Origin: Novosphingobium sp.
GTDB lineage: Bacteria > Pseudomonadota > Alphaproteobacteria > Sphingomonadales > Sphingomonadaceae
Assembly: GCF_027531025.1 (NCBI RefSeq)
Contig: NZ_JAPZQX010000006.1
Span: 62,001 to 126,000, forward strand
Length of the DNA stretch: 64,000 bases
Direction of reading: 5' to 3'
Shown here: in pieces, positions 39,134-47,784 of the stretch
Numbering within the stretch: the first letter of the stretch is position 1
Layout of the letters: the number at the start of each line of letters is the position of its first letter
The notes under the pieces: model-generated
Database searches by the model: none
What the model saw: the letters and a program-made list of their open reading frames with translations, nothing else
Told to the model about the DNA's origin: nothing
Position numbers and translations under genes: made by a program

Positions 39134-41809
39134 ATGCGTCTCAACGTTCTGACCACTGCCGCCAGCAGCCTCGCCATCGGCGTTGCCGCGCTGAGCGCGC
39201 CCGCTTTCGCCCAGTCGACCGGCTCGATCGAGTTCGAAAAGGAAATCATCGTCACCGGCACCCGCACCGGGGTCCAGCAGGTTGGCGGGATTTCTGCTCC
39301 CGACACCTCGAAGGCCAAGGCCGTGCTGACCTCGGAGAACATCGAGCGCCAGAACCCGGGCCAGACGATCCTCGACACGATCAACCAGATCCCTGGCGTC
39401 AGCTTCCAGAACAACGATGCCTACGGTTCGTCGGGCGGTACGCTCAACATCCGCGGCTTCTCGGCCGACCGCATCAGCCTGACCTTCGACGGCATCCAGC
39501 TGAACGATTCGGGCAACTACGCGATCTATTCGAACCAGCAGATCGACCCCGAACTGATCGAGCAGGTCAACGTCAACCTCGGCACGACCGACGTCGACAG
39601 CCCGACCGCCTCGGCGGTCGGCGGCACCGTCAACCTGCGCACCAAGCGTCCGGACCGCGATTTCGGTGTCATGCTGTCGGGTTCGGCCGGCCAGTTCGAC
39701 TTCATGCGCATTTTCGCCAAGGTCGAAACCGGCGATCTGAACGCCAGCGGCCTGCGCGCCTGGGTTTCGGCCAGCCGTGCGACCAACGACAACCCGTTCA
39801 ACAACTATGGCAAGGTCAACAAGCAGCAGTACAACTTCCGCGTGTACCAGCCGCTGTCGGGTGACGACTTCATCTCACTGGCCGGCCACTACAACCAGAA
39901 CCGTAACAACTTCTTCGGTTCGCTGCCGCTGCGCCTAGATGCTGGCCGCGTGGTTGGCTCGGGTTCGGGCAACCGCTTCCCGGCCAATGCCGATGAGCGC
40001 AAGTACAACATCAACTATCCTTGCCTCGTCGCGCCGGGGGTGAATGGCGTTGCCAACACGGCCAGCACCTGCGGCACCGAGTTCGATCGCCGCTACAACC
40101 CGTCGAACACCGGCAACCTGCGCCTGAGCTCGCGCTTCACCCTGGCCGATAACCTCGTGCTGACGGTCGATCCCAGCTATCAGTACGTCAAGGCCAACGG
40201 CGGCGGCACCTCGACCGCTCAGGAAGGCCTGCGCGACATCAACCCGGCTGGCGGTACTGCCAACGTCGCAACCTGCCGCACTACGCCCAGCAGCGCGACC
40301 AACACCTGCGTTGCCGGTTACCTCGGTGGCTCGGCCTTCTTCGGCCGTGACATCAACGGCGACGGCGACGCGCTTGACGCGGTCACCGTGCTCTCGCCGA
40401 GCCAGACCCAGACTCACCGCATCGGCGTGATCACCGGCCTGCGCTGGGAACTGGACGACACCAACACCGTCCGCCTCACCTACACCTATGACCGTGCGCG
40501 TCACCGCCAGACCGGTGAAGTGAGCCTCCAGGGCGTGAATGGTGAGCCGCTTGACGTTTTCTCGGTCAACACCCCGGAAAAGGACGTGAATGGCGCGATC
40601 CTGCAGAAGCGTGACCGTCTGTCCTATGCGATCCTGCACCAGGTCTCGGCCGAATATCGCGGCGAGTTCATGGATGGCGGGCTGGTCGTTACTGCCGGTG
40701 TCCGTGCGCCGTTCTTCCGCCGCAACCTGAACCAGAACTGCTTCACCAGCTCGGCTGGCGGTTTCGTGGAATGCTTCGGCGGCAACGCGGCACTCGTGAC
40801 GCAATATGCCACGCTGAACCCGACCATCCAGGGCCCGCAGCAGCGGATCTTCGATTACAACAAGATCCTGCCCAACATCGGCTTCACCTACAAGCTGACC
40901 GACGACCTCTCGGTCTTCGGCAACTTCTCGCAGGGTCTGTCGGTGCCGGGTACGGACAGCCTCTACAACTCGTTCTTCTTCGCTCCGAACACGGCGGGTA
41001 CCCGTCCGAAGCCGGAAACCACCGACAACTTCGATCTTGGCCTGCGCATGCGCTCGGGCAAGGTCCAGGCGCAGATCTCGGGCTACTACAACCAGTTTCA
41101 GAACCGCACGGCGAGCGCCTACGATCCGGACCTCGACGTCAACGTGTTCCGTAACCTGGGCAACGTGAAGAAGTACGGGGTCGATGGCTCGATCGCCTTC
41201 CAGCCGATCGACGCGCTGACCTTCTACGTCTTCGGTTCGGTGATGAAGTCGGAGATCAAGGACAACCTGCTGATCGGTGAAAACGCCGATGGCACCCCGA
41301 TCTTCGCGCCGACCGCTGGCAAGCGCGAAGCCGGTTCGCCCAAGTACAGCTGGGGTGGCACCATCCGCGGCACGCTCGGCCCGGTCGAAATCGGCCTGAC
41401 CGCCAAGCGTACCGGTGAACGCTTCATCTACGACACCAACGAGGCGACTTTCACCGGTTCGTTCGTGCCGGTGGGCGCCAAGGCTTGCTCGGGCACCCCG
41501 GTGGTCTGCACTACTCCGGTTGCTCCGGCTGCACCGACCCAGGTCTATGCCGCAACGGCCGCAGCCTACTGGCTGGTCAACCTCGACGCCCGCGTGAACC
41601 TCGAGTTCCTGGGGCTGAACGACAAGACCTACCTGCAGTTCAACGTCTACAACCTGACCAACAGCTTCTACGTTGGTGGTTTCGGCGGTGGCCTGAGCCA
41701 GCTGGGCAGCTTCAACCGCGCCACGGGCGTTGCTTCCTATGGCAACCCGCAGTTCGTTCAGATCGGCGCGCCGCGCACGATCAGCGGCACGGTGGTGTTC
41801 AAGTTCTGA
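39134..41809 (+). CDS. TonB-dependent outer-membrane receptor
   Basis: 891 residues. A signal peptide (about 1-26, ending PAFAQ) is followed by a TonB-box-like EKEIIVTGTR, the plug domain (about 55-170, with NIRGFSADRISLTFDG), a 22-strand barrel and a C-terminal Phe (GTVVFKF). These receptors import large or scarce substrates using TonB energy. GGGAAAG precedes the ATG. The Pho-box-like repeat upstream suggests a phosphate-starvation role (for example phosphate esters); the neighbouring zinc exporter would instead hint at metal. The substrate is unresolved. A strong terminator follows. Confidence 0.92.
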   Translation: MRLNVLTTAASSLAIGVAALSAPAFAQSTGSIEFEKEIIVTGTRTGVQQVGGISAPDTSKAKAVLTSENIERQNPGQTILDTINQIPGVSFQNNDAYGSSGGTLNIRGFSADRISLTFDGIQLNDSGNYAIYSNQQIDPELIEQVNVNLGTTDVDSPTASAVGGTVNLRTKRPDRDFGVMLSGSAGQFDFMRIFAKVETGDLNASGLRAWVSASRATNDNPFNNYGKVNKQQYNFRVYQPLSGDDFISLAGHYNQNRNNFFGSLPLRLDAGRVVGSGSGNRFPANADERKYNINYPCLVAPGVNGVANTASTCGTEFDRRYNPSNTGNLRLSSRFTLADNLVLTVDPSYQYVKANGGGTSTAQEGLRDINPAGGTANVATCRTTPSSATNTCVAGYLGGSAFFGRDINGDGDALDAVTVLSPSQTQTHRIGVITGLRWELDDTNTVRLTYTYDRARHRQTGEVSLQGVNGEPLDVFSVNTPEKDVNGAILQKRDRLSYAILHQVSAEYRGEFMDGGLVVTAGVRAPFFRRNLNQNCFTSSAGGFVECFGGNAALVTQYATLNPTIQGPQQRIFDYNKILPNIGFTYKLTDDLSVFGNFSQGLSVPGTDSLYNSFFFAPNTAGTRPKPETTDNFDLGLRMRSGKVQAQISGYYNQFQNRTASAYDPDLDVNVFRNLGNVKKYGVDGSIAFQPIDALTFYVFGSVMKSEIKDNLLIGENADGTPIFAPTAGKREAGSPKYSWGGTIRGTLGPVEIGLTAKRTGERFIYDTNEATFTGSFVPVGAKACSGTPVVCTTPVAPAAPTQVYAATAAAYWLVNLDARVNLEFLGLNDKTYLQFNVYNLTNSFYVGGFGGGLSQLGSFNRATGVASYGNPQFVQIGAPRTISGTVVFKF

Positions 41810-41848
41810 TCGTTTCGGCCGGCGTATTGCCCGGTTTGAAATTCGAGG

Positions 41849-41875
41849 GGGGGGAGGCAACGCCTCCCCCCTTTT
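41849..41875 (+). terminator. Terminator after the TonB receptor
   Basis: A 10-bp stem GGGGGGAGGC/GCCTCCCCCC with a 3-nt loop is followed by TTTT. Confidence 0.9.
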
Positions 41876-41959
41876 CGTTTGCGATCCCAGGATTGGGCTT
41901 CGCTCGCTGACTAGAGAAACAGTTGCCTAACGGTTAGCAAATCAAGTAGGTACTATTCC

Positions 41960-41985
41960 TGATACAGTTTGATACATAATGATAC
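41960..41985. repeat. Three TGATAC direct repeats with exact 10-bp period upstream of the asparagine synthase gene
   Basis: TGATAC occurs at 41960, 41970 and 41980, all on one face of the helix, within an AT-rich stretch unlike the surrounding DNA. They lie about 75-100 bp before the start codon, and look like phased binding sites for a dimeric or oligomeric regulator. Confidence 0.65.
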
Positions 41986-42060
41986 TTCTTACTGGTATGT
42001 CACTGCACGCGCGCGCCCGAGTCGCCGCCGTGATCGAATAGAGGTTGCTGGGCTGCGATA

Positions 42061-44028
42061 ATGTGCGGGATTGCGGGGGCATGGTGGCCGGGCGGACAGC
42101 CTGAAGACAAGGCCAGAAGCCATGGCATGGCAATGGCTGCAGCACTCCGGCGGCGCGGCCCGGATGCCAGTGGCGTCATGTTCGATACGCAAAGCGGGGT
42201 TTTGTTCAGCCACGCCCGGCTCGCGATTGTTGACCTGAGCTCTGCCGGCGCCCAGCCGATGGTGAGCCCGTCTGGCCGGTACTGGCTGGTTCTGAACGGC
42301 GAGATCTACAATCACCTTGAACTGCGCGAGCGGCTCGCCAGCTCGCGGCCCGACCTGGTTTGGCGCGGTCATAGCGATACCGAGACCTTGATCGCGGCTA
42401 TCGAATGCTGGGGTTTGGAAGCAGCCCTCTCGGCCAGTTACGGCATGTTTGCCCTGGGCCTGTGGGATCGTCAGGATCACGTCCTGACTTTGGCCCGCGA
42501 TCGAGCAGGCGAAAAACCGGTCTACTTTGGCAAGGTTGGCGAGGCTTTTGCTTTTGCCTCCGAACTGCGGGCGCTGCGTCGTCTGCCCGGTTTTGACAAT
42601 CGCCCCGATCCGGAAGCGATGGCAGCCATGCTGACCTATCAGTATGTGCCGGATCCGCTTTCCATTCATGCTGGTGTTGCCAAGGTACGGGCTGGTCACC
42701 TGGTTGAGGTGCGCGGCGGGGTCGCTGGTGCTCAGCGCGCCTGGTGGGATCAGCAGAAGGCGATCGAACAATCATCTGTTGCCCGGCGGCTGCCTATGCA
42801 GGATGCCCCTGATCAGTTTGAAGCCTTGCTTGTCGAGGTCGTACGATCGCAGATGCTCAGCGATGTTCCGCTTGGCAGTTTCCTGTCTGGAGGTATCGAT
42901 TCGTCGCTGGTTACCGCCATTCTGCAACAGCAAAGCGGAGGGCGGGTCAAAACCTATTCGATCGGCTTTACCGACCCGCGCTTTAACGAAGCACCGCATG
43001 CGCGGGCTGTGGCCGAACACCTGGGGACCGAGCATACCGAAGCGATCTTTGAGCCAGCCGACGCGCTGGCCCTGATTCCCGATCTGCATCGCTACTACGA
43101 CGAACCATTTGCTGACTGTTCGCAATTGCCCACCCTGCTGCTTTCGCGGCTGGCCAGGCAGGATATCACCGTCGCCCTTACCGGCGACGGCGGTGACGAG
43201 CTGTTCGGCGGCTATCCGCGATTTCAGCGAGGCGCGCAGGTTTGGGCCCGCAACCTTGCCTATTCGTCGCCTGGATTGCGGGCCCGCGCCAAGCTGGCCA
43301 GAGGGGCGGGCCACCTGGCGGCCTTGACCAGCTCTGCGTTCGATGCCGTTGGCCTTGGCAGCTTGCATCCCGCCAATCTGCCGGGCCGGTTAGGTCGCGC
43401 GGCGCGCCTGTTTGCCAACCGCGATGATCCGGGTGCTTTCCATGATGATTTCGCAAGGATCCCCGGCGGGGGCCGCGCGCTGCTGCCTGAACAACTGCGA
43501 GCGCAACTGGAAGATCCGCGCCTGCCTTGCGCAGCGCCGGAGCTTTTCTCTGATCTTGGAATGGCCCGCTGGCTGATGGCCAGCGATGCGGCGAGTTACC
43601 TGCCAGGGGACATTCTTGTGAAGGTCGACCGGGCAGCGATGGCGTTCTCGCTAGAGACCCGGGCGCCACTGCTTGATGCAAGGATTTTGGACTTTGGATG
43701 GTCCTTGTCCGATGCGGCATTGTTCGGTGCAGATGGCGGCAAGCAGATCATGCGCGATGTGCTGTTTCGCCATGTGCCGCGTCACCTGATTGATCGGCCC
43801 AAACAAGGCTTCATCATCCCGCTGGACGACTGGCTGCGCGGTCCGCTGTCCGGATGGGCTGAAGACCTGCTTGCGCCGGCGGCCTTGGCCCGGACCGCCG
43901 TGTTCGATGGCAAACGGATCAACCGCTTGTGGCGTCGGCTTAAGGGCGGGGAGGCCGGCCTGGGTTATCCGATCTGGTCGGCATTGATGCTGCAGTCATG
44001 GCTAATGGCCGACGATCACGACCTTTGA
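42061..44028 (+). CDS. Asparagine synthase (glutamine-hydrolysing), AsnB type
   Basis: 655 residues. The N-terminal Ntn glutaminase domain starts at Cys2 (MCGIAGAWWPGG), with RRRGPD and LNGEIYNH. The C-terminal synthetase domain has the PP-loop SGGIDSS and GDGGDELFGGY. It makes asparagine, or amidates another carboxylate; AsnB paralogues of this length are common in polysaccharide loci, but no such genes flank it. Codon use is visibly less GC-biased than in neighbours (more GTT, CTT, TTG, TCT), and the upstream DNA is AT-rich with phased TGATAC repeats, which hints at acquisition. The ribosome site is weak (AGAGG, distant). The specific substrate is not proven. Confidence 0.88.
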   Translation: MCGIAGAWWPGGQPEDKARSHGMAMAAALRRRGPDASGVMFDTQSGVLFSHARLAIVDLSSAGAQPMVSPSGRYWLVLNGEIYNHLELRERLASSRPDLVWRGHSDTETLIAAIECWGLEAALSASYGMFALGLWDRQDHVLTLARDRAGEKPVYFGKVGEAFAFASELRALRRLPGFDNRPDPEAMAAMLTYQYVPDPLSIHAGVAKVRAGHLVEVRGGVAGAQRAWWDQQKAIEQSSVARRLPMQDAPDQFEALLVEVVRSQMLSDVPLGSFLSGGIDSSLVTAILQQQSGGRVKTYSIGFTDPRFNEAPHARAVAEHLGTEHTEAIFEPADALALIPDLHRYYDEPFADCSQLPTLLLSRLARQDITVALTGDGGDELFGGYPRFQRGAQVWARNLAYSSPGLRARAKLARGAGHLAALTSSAFDAVGLGSLHPANLPGRLGRAARLFANRDDPGAFHDDFARIPGGGRALLPEQLRAQLEDPRLPCAAPELFSDLGMARWLMASDAASYLPGDILVKVDRAAMAFSLETRAPLLDARILDFGWSLSDAALFGADGGKQIMRDVLFRHVPRHLIDRPKQGFIIPLDDWLRGPLSGWAEDLLAPAALARTAVFDGKRINRLWRRLKGGEAGLGYPIWSALMLQSWLMADDHDL

Positions 44029-44044
44029 CACCAGCAGGTCTAGC

Positions 44045-44770
44045 CTAGCGATAGACGCAGGCGTCGAGCGCTTCGTTGCGGACCACGCCGCTGCGCGCGG
44101 CGATGACATTTCCGTGGCGGCGGGTGAAGCCCTTGGCCCCGGTGACAGCGCGCTTCTTCGGGCTGGGCAAGGCAGCGGCGATCCGTGCCGCTTCGACCCG
44201 GGTCAGGCGGGCGGCGCTCTTCTTGTAATAGCGTTGCGCCCCGGCTTCGACGCCATAGGTGCCGATCCCGGTTTCCGCGACGTTGAGGTAGACCTCCATG
44301 ATCCGGCGCTTGCCCCAGATGTGCTCGATCAGGAAAGTGAACCAGGTCTCCAGCCCCTTGCGGACATAGCGATCCCAGCCCCAGCCCTGCCACAGGAACA
44401 CGTTCTTGGCGGTCTGCTGGCTGATCGTCGATCCGCCGCGCAGCTTGCCGCCGCGCTGGTTGCGCGCGATCGCTTGCTCGATCGCGTCCGCATCAAAGCC
44501 CTGGTGCGAACAGAACTTGGCGTCCTCCCCCGCGATCACGGCGGCAACCATGTTGCGATCGATCCGGCTGAGCGGAGTCCAGTCCTTGGTAAAGCCATTC
44601 GGATCGGCGACCATCGTGATCGTCACCGGCACCGGCACGAACTTGTAGAGCACGGTGATCCCGACGCTCAGCAACAGGAACCAGACAATCAGGCGCCCGA
44701 TCCACCAGCCGATGTTGTAGGCCAGGCCATGCTTGGCGGCGGGACGCGTGGGCGAAAGAAACTTCAGCAT
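44045..44770 (-). CDS. mtgA: Monofunctional biosynthetic peptidoglycan transglycosylase
   Basis: 241 residues. One membrane anchor (about 25-45) is followed by a GT51 domain with catalytic Glu in VIAGEDAKFCSHQGFD, then GGSTISQQTAKN and KRRIMEVYLN. It polymerises lipid II into glycan without a transpeptidase domain. The start is the ATG before LKFLSPTRP; the frame is open upstream without a membrane-compatible N-terminus. It is convergent with the asparagine synthase gene, 16 bp apart, and downstream of the LytTR gene on the same strand. Confidence 0.95.
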   Translation of the reverse strand: MLKFLSPTRPAAKHGLAYNIGWWIGRLIVWFLLLSVGITVLYKFVPVPVTITMVADPNGFTKDWTPLSRIDRNMVAAVIAGEDAKFCSHQGFDADAIEQAIARNQRGGKLRGGSTISQQTAKNVFLWQGWGWDRYVRKGLETWFTFLIEHIWGKRRIMEVYLNVAETGIGTYGVEAGAQRYYKKSAARLTRVEAARIAAALPSPKKRAVTGAKGFTRRHGNVIAARSGVVRNEALDACVYR

Positions 44771-44825
44771 CGCTGACACGTGTAGCCAAGGTGTGTGGTG
44801 CAGGTAAAGCGCGAGCGCGCAGGCT

Positions 44826-45596
44826 TCACGTGCTGCGGGGGAGCCACCCCTCGGCCTCGACCAGCCGCCGCCGATCACGCGCGACGGGCACTTCCAGGCC
44901 GTTGACAAGGGTCAAGGTCAGCTTCCCGTCGCTGAGTTCTGTCCGCGAGACTGCATGGCGCGCCACCCACCAACCGCGGTGAACCCGCAATCCCTGGTCG
45001 GCCAGGGCCTGCTCCGCATCGGCCATCCGCATCAGGATCAGCGCCTGGCCGCGATCCGTATGGACCTGAAGGTAGTGATCCTCTGTCTTGATGCACAGGA
45101 TTTCCGATCCAAGGTGCGGCGGCAACCGCCCAAACAGCGGAGGATCTGCTGGCACGTCCTTCGGGCTGACGACAATGGTCTGGGGTTCGCCAGTCTGGCG
45201 CAGCACCAACTGCAACACTGCCTGCAGCGGCAGGCACAACAGCAGCACCGACGGGAACAGCTGGGCAAAGGGCAGCAACTCGACCTGCGGATCAACCGCG
45301 CGGGCCACCGATTGCACGATCAGCGTTTCCGGTGCCGCCGCAACCAGCGCGGACAGGGGCAGCCACAGCCACGCACTTACACCCCAGTCGCGCCCCATGC
45401 CGCGACCAACCAGATAGAGCGCCAGCAGTAATCCCCCGCCCAGCAAGCTGGCGATCGGCCAGAACAGCAGTCGCTGTTCCACGGTGAAGATCCGCGCGGT
45501 CTCGAACGGGGCGAGCAGTGCCAGGAGAAGGCCCGCCAGCAGGCAGGCGACCAGCGGCCAGGCAAGAAAGCGGAGGGTTGGCGAGCGCTGAAACAT
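44826..45596 (-). CDS. Membrane-anchored LytTR-domain regulator
   Basis: 256 residues. The first 135 hold about four hydrophobic segments. The last 100 form a LytTR DNA-binding domain (EILCIKTEDHYLQVHTDRGQ, then RVHRGWWVARHAVS). There is no response-regulator receiver, so signal input is probably through the membrane part. It is divergent from the DUF2141/carotenoid-oxygenase pair across 172 bp, and so likely controls them (inference). LytTR proteins of this membrane type are common in Sphingomonadales. Confidence 0.85.
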   Translation of the reverse strand: MFQRSPTLRFLAWPLVACLLAGLLLALLAPFETARIFTVEQRLLFWPIASLLGGGLLLALYLVGRGMGRDWGVSAWLWLPLSALVAAAPETLIVQSVARAVDPQVELLPFAQLFPSVLLLCLPLQAVLQLVLRQTGEPQTIVVSPKDVPADPPLFGRLPPHLGSEILCIKTEDHYLQVHTDRGQALILMRMADAEQALADQGLRVHRGWWVARHAVSRTELSDGKLTLTLVNGLEVPVARDRRRLVEAEGWLPRST

Positions 45597-45715
45597 CGGT
45601 AGCGGGAACAGTGATGTCCTTGTCCGTCAGCGGCCTTGCAGTTCGCGAAGCGCGAGACGCAACTGGCGTAATCGCGCTTGGCAAAGGGGTCAAGGCGGCG
45701 ACAGGCGGGGCCAAC

Positions 45716-45744
45716 TTCCTGACCGGGCAACTGCCGGACAGGAA
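45716..45744. repeat. Imperfect inverted repeat upstream of DUF2141
   Basis: TTCCTGACCGG and CCGGACAGGAA (one mismatch) are separated by 7 nt. The repeat ends 24 bp before the ATG, just ahead of the AAGGAG site. It is an operator or leader hairpin. Confidence 0.4.
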
Positions 45745-45768
45745 CTCATCCCAAGGAGTAATCCGAGT

Positions 45769-46224
45769 ATGACCCATCTTCCGATCCGCTATGGCCTGCC
45801 TGTGCTTGCCCTGTTCGCAGCTGCCAGCGCCATTGCCGGCAATCCGGCTGCAACAACGACCAATACGCTGACCCTGACGGTCGAAGGTGTGCGCTCCGAC
45901 GAGGGCCAGTTGCGGGCGCAGTTGCTCGCCCGCAAGGGTCCGGATGCTGCTGCGGAAACAGTCGGCTATGCGGTCGAACCGGCGCGGACCGGGCAGGTGA
46001 TCCTGACATTCCGCAATCTGCCGGCCGGCGACTATGCCGTGCAGTTGTTCCATGACGAGAACGACAACGGCAGGGTGGAGATGAACCTGGCCGGCATCCC
46101 CACGGAAGGCTTCGGCTTTTCGAACGTGACCCAGGTGCAGGGTGGCATACCGCCGTTCGAGAAGATGAAGGTAACTGTGACCGGCAGGACCACCGCCATC
46201 GCCGTGCTGGCCTACGCACCATGA
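45769..46224 (+). CDS. Secreted DUF2141 protein
   Basis: 151 residues. A signal peptide (about 1-24) is followed by a DUF2141 beta-rich domain (LTLTVEGVRSDEGQLRAQLL, then GDYAVQLFHDENDNGRVEMN). The function of the family is unknown. AAGGAG precedes the ATG. The last 4 bp overlap the carotenoid oxygenase start, so they are translated together. DUF2141 genes next to carotenoid or oxygenase genes have been seen by me in related genomes, but I cannot check that here. Confidence 0.85.
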   Translation: MTHLPIRYGLPVLALFAAASAIAGNPAATTTNTLTLTVEGVRSDEGQLRAQLLARKGPDAAAETVGYAVEPARTGQVILTFRNLPAGDYAVQLFHDENDNGRVEMNLAGIPTEGFGFSNVTQVQGGIPPFEKMKVTVTGRTTAIAVLAYAP

Positions 46225-47729
46225 GCGGCTTTCCGCAGCCGATGCATCGCCGCCACTTCCTGGCCGGGGCTGCCACGGGTCTGACCGCTTTGGGGCTGAC
46301 AACCGCCAGTACCGCCCGGGCTGCGCCGTTGCCCTCGCCGCCAACAACCTGGACACAGGCCCTGCTTGATGCGGATCCGCGTCTGATCGCCTTTGTGAAC
46401 GGGACTGAGCATGATCAGGCGGCGCGGATCGAGGGACGGCTGCCGCGCGGACTGGCGGGAGTCCTTTACCGCAACGGGCCAGGCCTGTTCGAGCACGGCA
46501 GCGATCGGTACCGACACTGGTTCGACGGCGATGGCCTGATCCAGCGCTGGTCGATCGGGCCGCAAGGCGTCAGCTATCGCAGCCGCTTTGCGGCAACGCC
46601 GAAGTTCCGGACCGAGCACAAGGCCGGACAGTTCGTGCTGCCAGTTTCGGGTGGCGGCATCCGCCCCGCCGCCGCCTTTGCGGGCGCCAACAGCGTCAAT
46701 CCATCCAACACGGCGGTGCTGCCGGTCAACGGAGCCTTGTGGGCGCTGTGGGAGGGGGGCAGCCCGCTGCAACTCGATCCTGCCAGCCTGGCCGCCGGGA
46801 ACCATGTTGATCTGGGTGACGGAACAGGCGGCGCGCCGTTCAGCGCCCACCCGCGGGTCGGAGCCGATGGCCGGGTCTGGAACGTCGGCTCGCTCGGCAG
46901 CCGGGTGCTGCTTTACCGGCTGGATCAAACCGGGCGGTTGGAGGCGGCCAGGGTGCAGCCGCTTGGTCAGCCCGGCTATTACCACGACTTCATCCTGACC
47001 GAGCGCTCACTGGTGCTGGTCCAGTGCTCGACGGCGCCGGACGGACGCCAGTCGTTGATCAATGGATCGTTTGGTTCCATGCGCGGGGTGGCTGGCAAGC
47101 CGATGAAGGTCCACGTGTTCGATCGCGAAAGCTTCGAGCTTGTTCGCCAGGCCGAGCTTCCCCCGGGCTTCGCCTTTCACTTCGGCAATGGCTGGGAAGA
47201 GGCGGATGGCACGATCCGCTTCGACATCGTGCACGATCCCAATGGCGACGAGATGCTAGAATTCTTCAAGCCGATGGAAGGGCGTTTTCCGACCTGGGGC
47301 AGCGCCACCTGCCTTGTAATCTTGCCGCCGAAAGGGGCACCGCGGTTCGAGCCGATCATGGCCCGGACCGAGTTCCCGGTGATCAATCCGGCACTGCGAA
47401 CCCGGCGCAACCGATATGTTTATGCCAGCGCGCTGACCGGCGGTAACCCGGAAGGCTGGTTTACCGCAGTGACCAAGATCGACCTCGATCGCAATGCCCA
47501 TCAGGTTTGTGAATTCGGGCCGGACTGGCTGGTTGAGGAGCACGTGTTCGTGCCTGACCCGAAGGGCCGACGCGAGGATCATGGCTGGCTGGTTGGCTCA
47601 GCGCTCAACTGGCGGCTGGGCAAGACCGCGCTCACCGTGATCGACGCGCGCGATCTGGAGCGTGGCCCGATCGCCAAGGCCTGGCTGGACCTGGCCCAGC
47701 CGCTGCGGCTTCACGCGCAGTTCGTGTGA
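46221..47729 (+). CDS. Carotenoid (apocarotenoid) cleavage oxygenase, Tat-exported
   Basis: 502 residues. A twin-arginine-like start (HRRHFLAGAATGLTALGL) is followed by the seven-bladed propeller of the RPE65/CCD family. The four iron-binding histidines are visible: His210 (SAHPRV), His255 (YYHDF), His320 (FAFHFGNGW) and His454 (EDHGWL). It cleaves carotenoid or related conjugated double bonds with O2. Export would place it in the periplasm, unusual for a carotenoid enzyme unless the substrate is in the outer leaflet. It is coupled to DUF2141. Confidence 0.9.
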   Translation: MSGFPQPMHRRHFLAGAATGLTALGLTTASTARAAPLPSPPTTWTQALLDADPRLIAFVNGTEHDQAARIEGRLPRGLAGVLYRNGPGLFEHGSDRYRHWFDGDGLIQRWSIGPQGVSYRSRFAATPKFRTEHKAGQFVLPVSGGGIRPAAAFAGANSVNPSNTAVLPVNGALWALWEGGSPLQLDPASLAAGNHVDLGDGTGGAPFSAHPRVGADGRVWNVGSLGSRVLLYRLDQTGRLEAARVQPLGQPGYYHDFILTERSLVLVQCSTAPDGRQSLINGSFGSMRGVAGKPMKVHVFDRESFELVRQAELPPGFAFHFGNGWEEADGTIRFDIVHDPNGDEMLEFFKPMEGRFPTWGSATCLVILPPKGAPRFEPIMARTEFPVINPALRTRRNRYVYASALTGGNPEGWFTAVTKIDLDRNAHQVCEFGPDWLVEEHVFVPDPKGRREDHGWLVGSALNWRLGKTALTVIDARDLERGPIAKAWLDLAQPLRLHAQFV

Positions 47730-47740
47730 AGCCCGGCGGC

Positions 47741-47784
47741 GGCCGGCCATCGCTTGCTTTCCCGCTAGGCCGTGATGGCCGGCC
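47741..47784. repeat. 11-bp inverted repeat between convergent genes
   Basis: GGCCGGCCATC and GATGGCCGGCC match perfectly across a 22-nt loop. The right arm lies in the last codons of the DUF2306 gene. There is no T-run next to the stem, so it may stop transcription weakly or protect ends. Confidence 0.5.

Noticed and set aside
39935-41860. 641-codon open frame antisense to the TonB receptor
   Set aside because: Composition is that of a reverse frame; the receptor has signal peptide, plug and terminal Phe.
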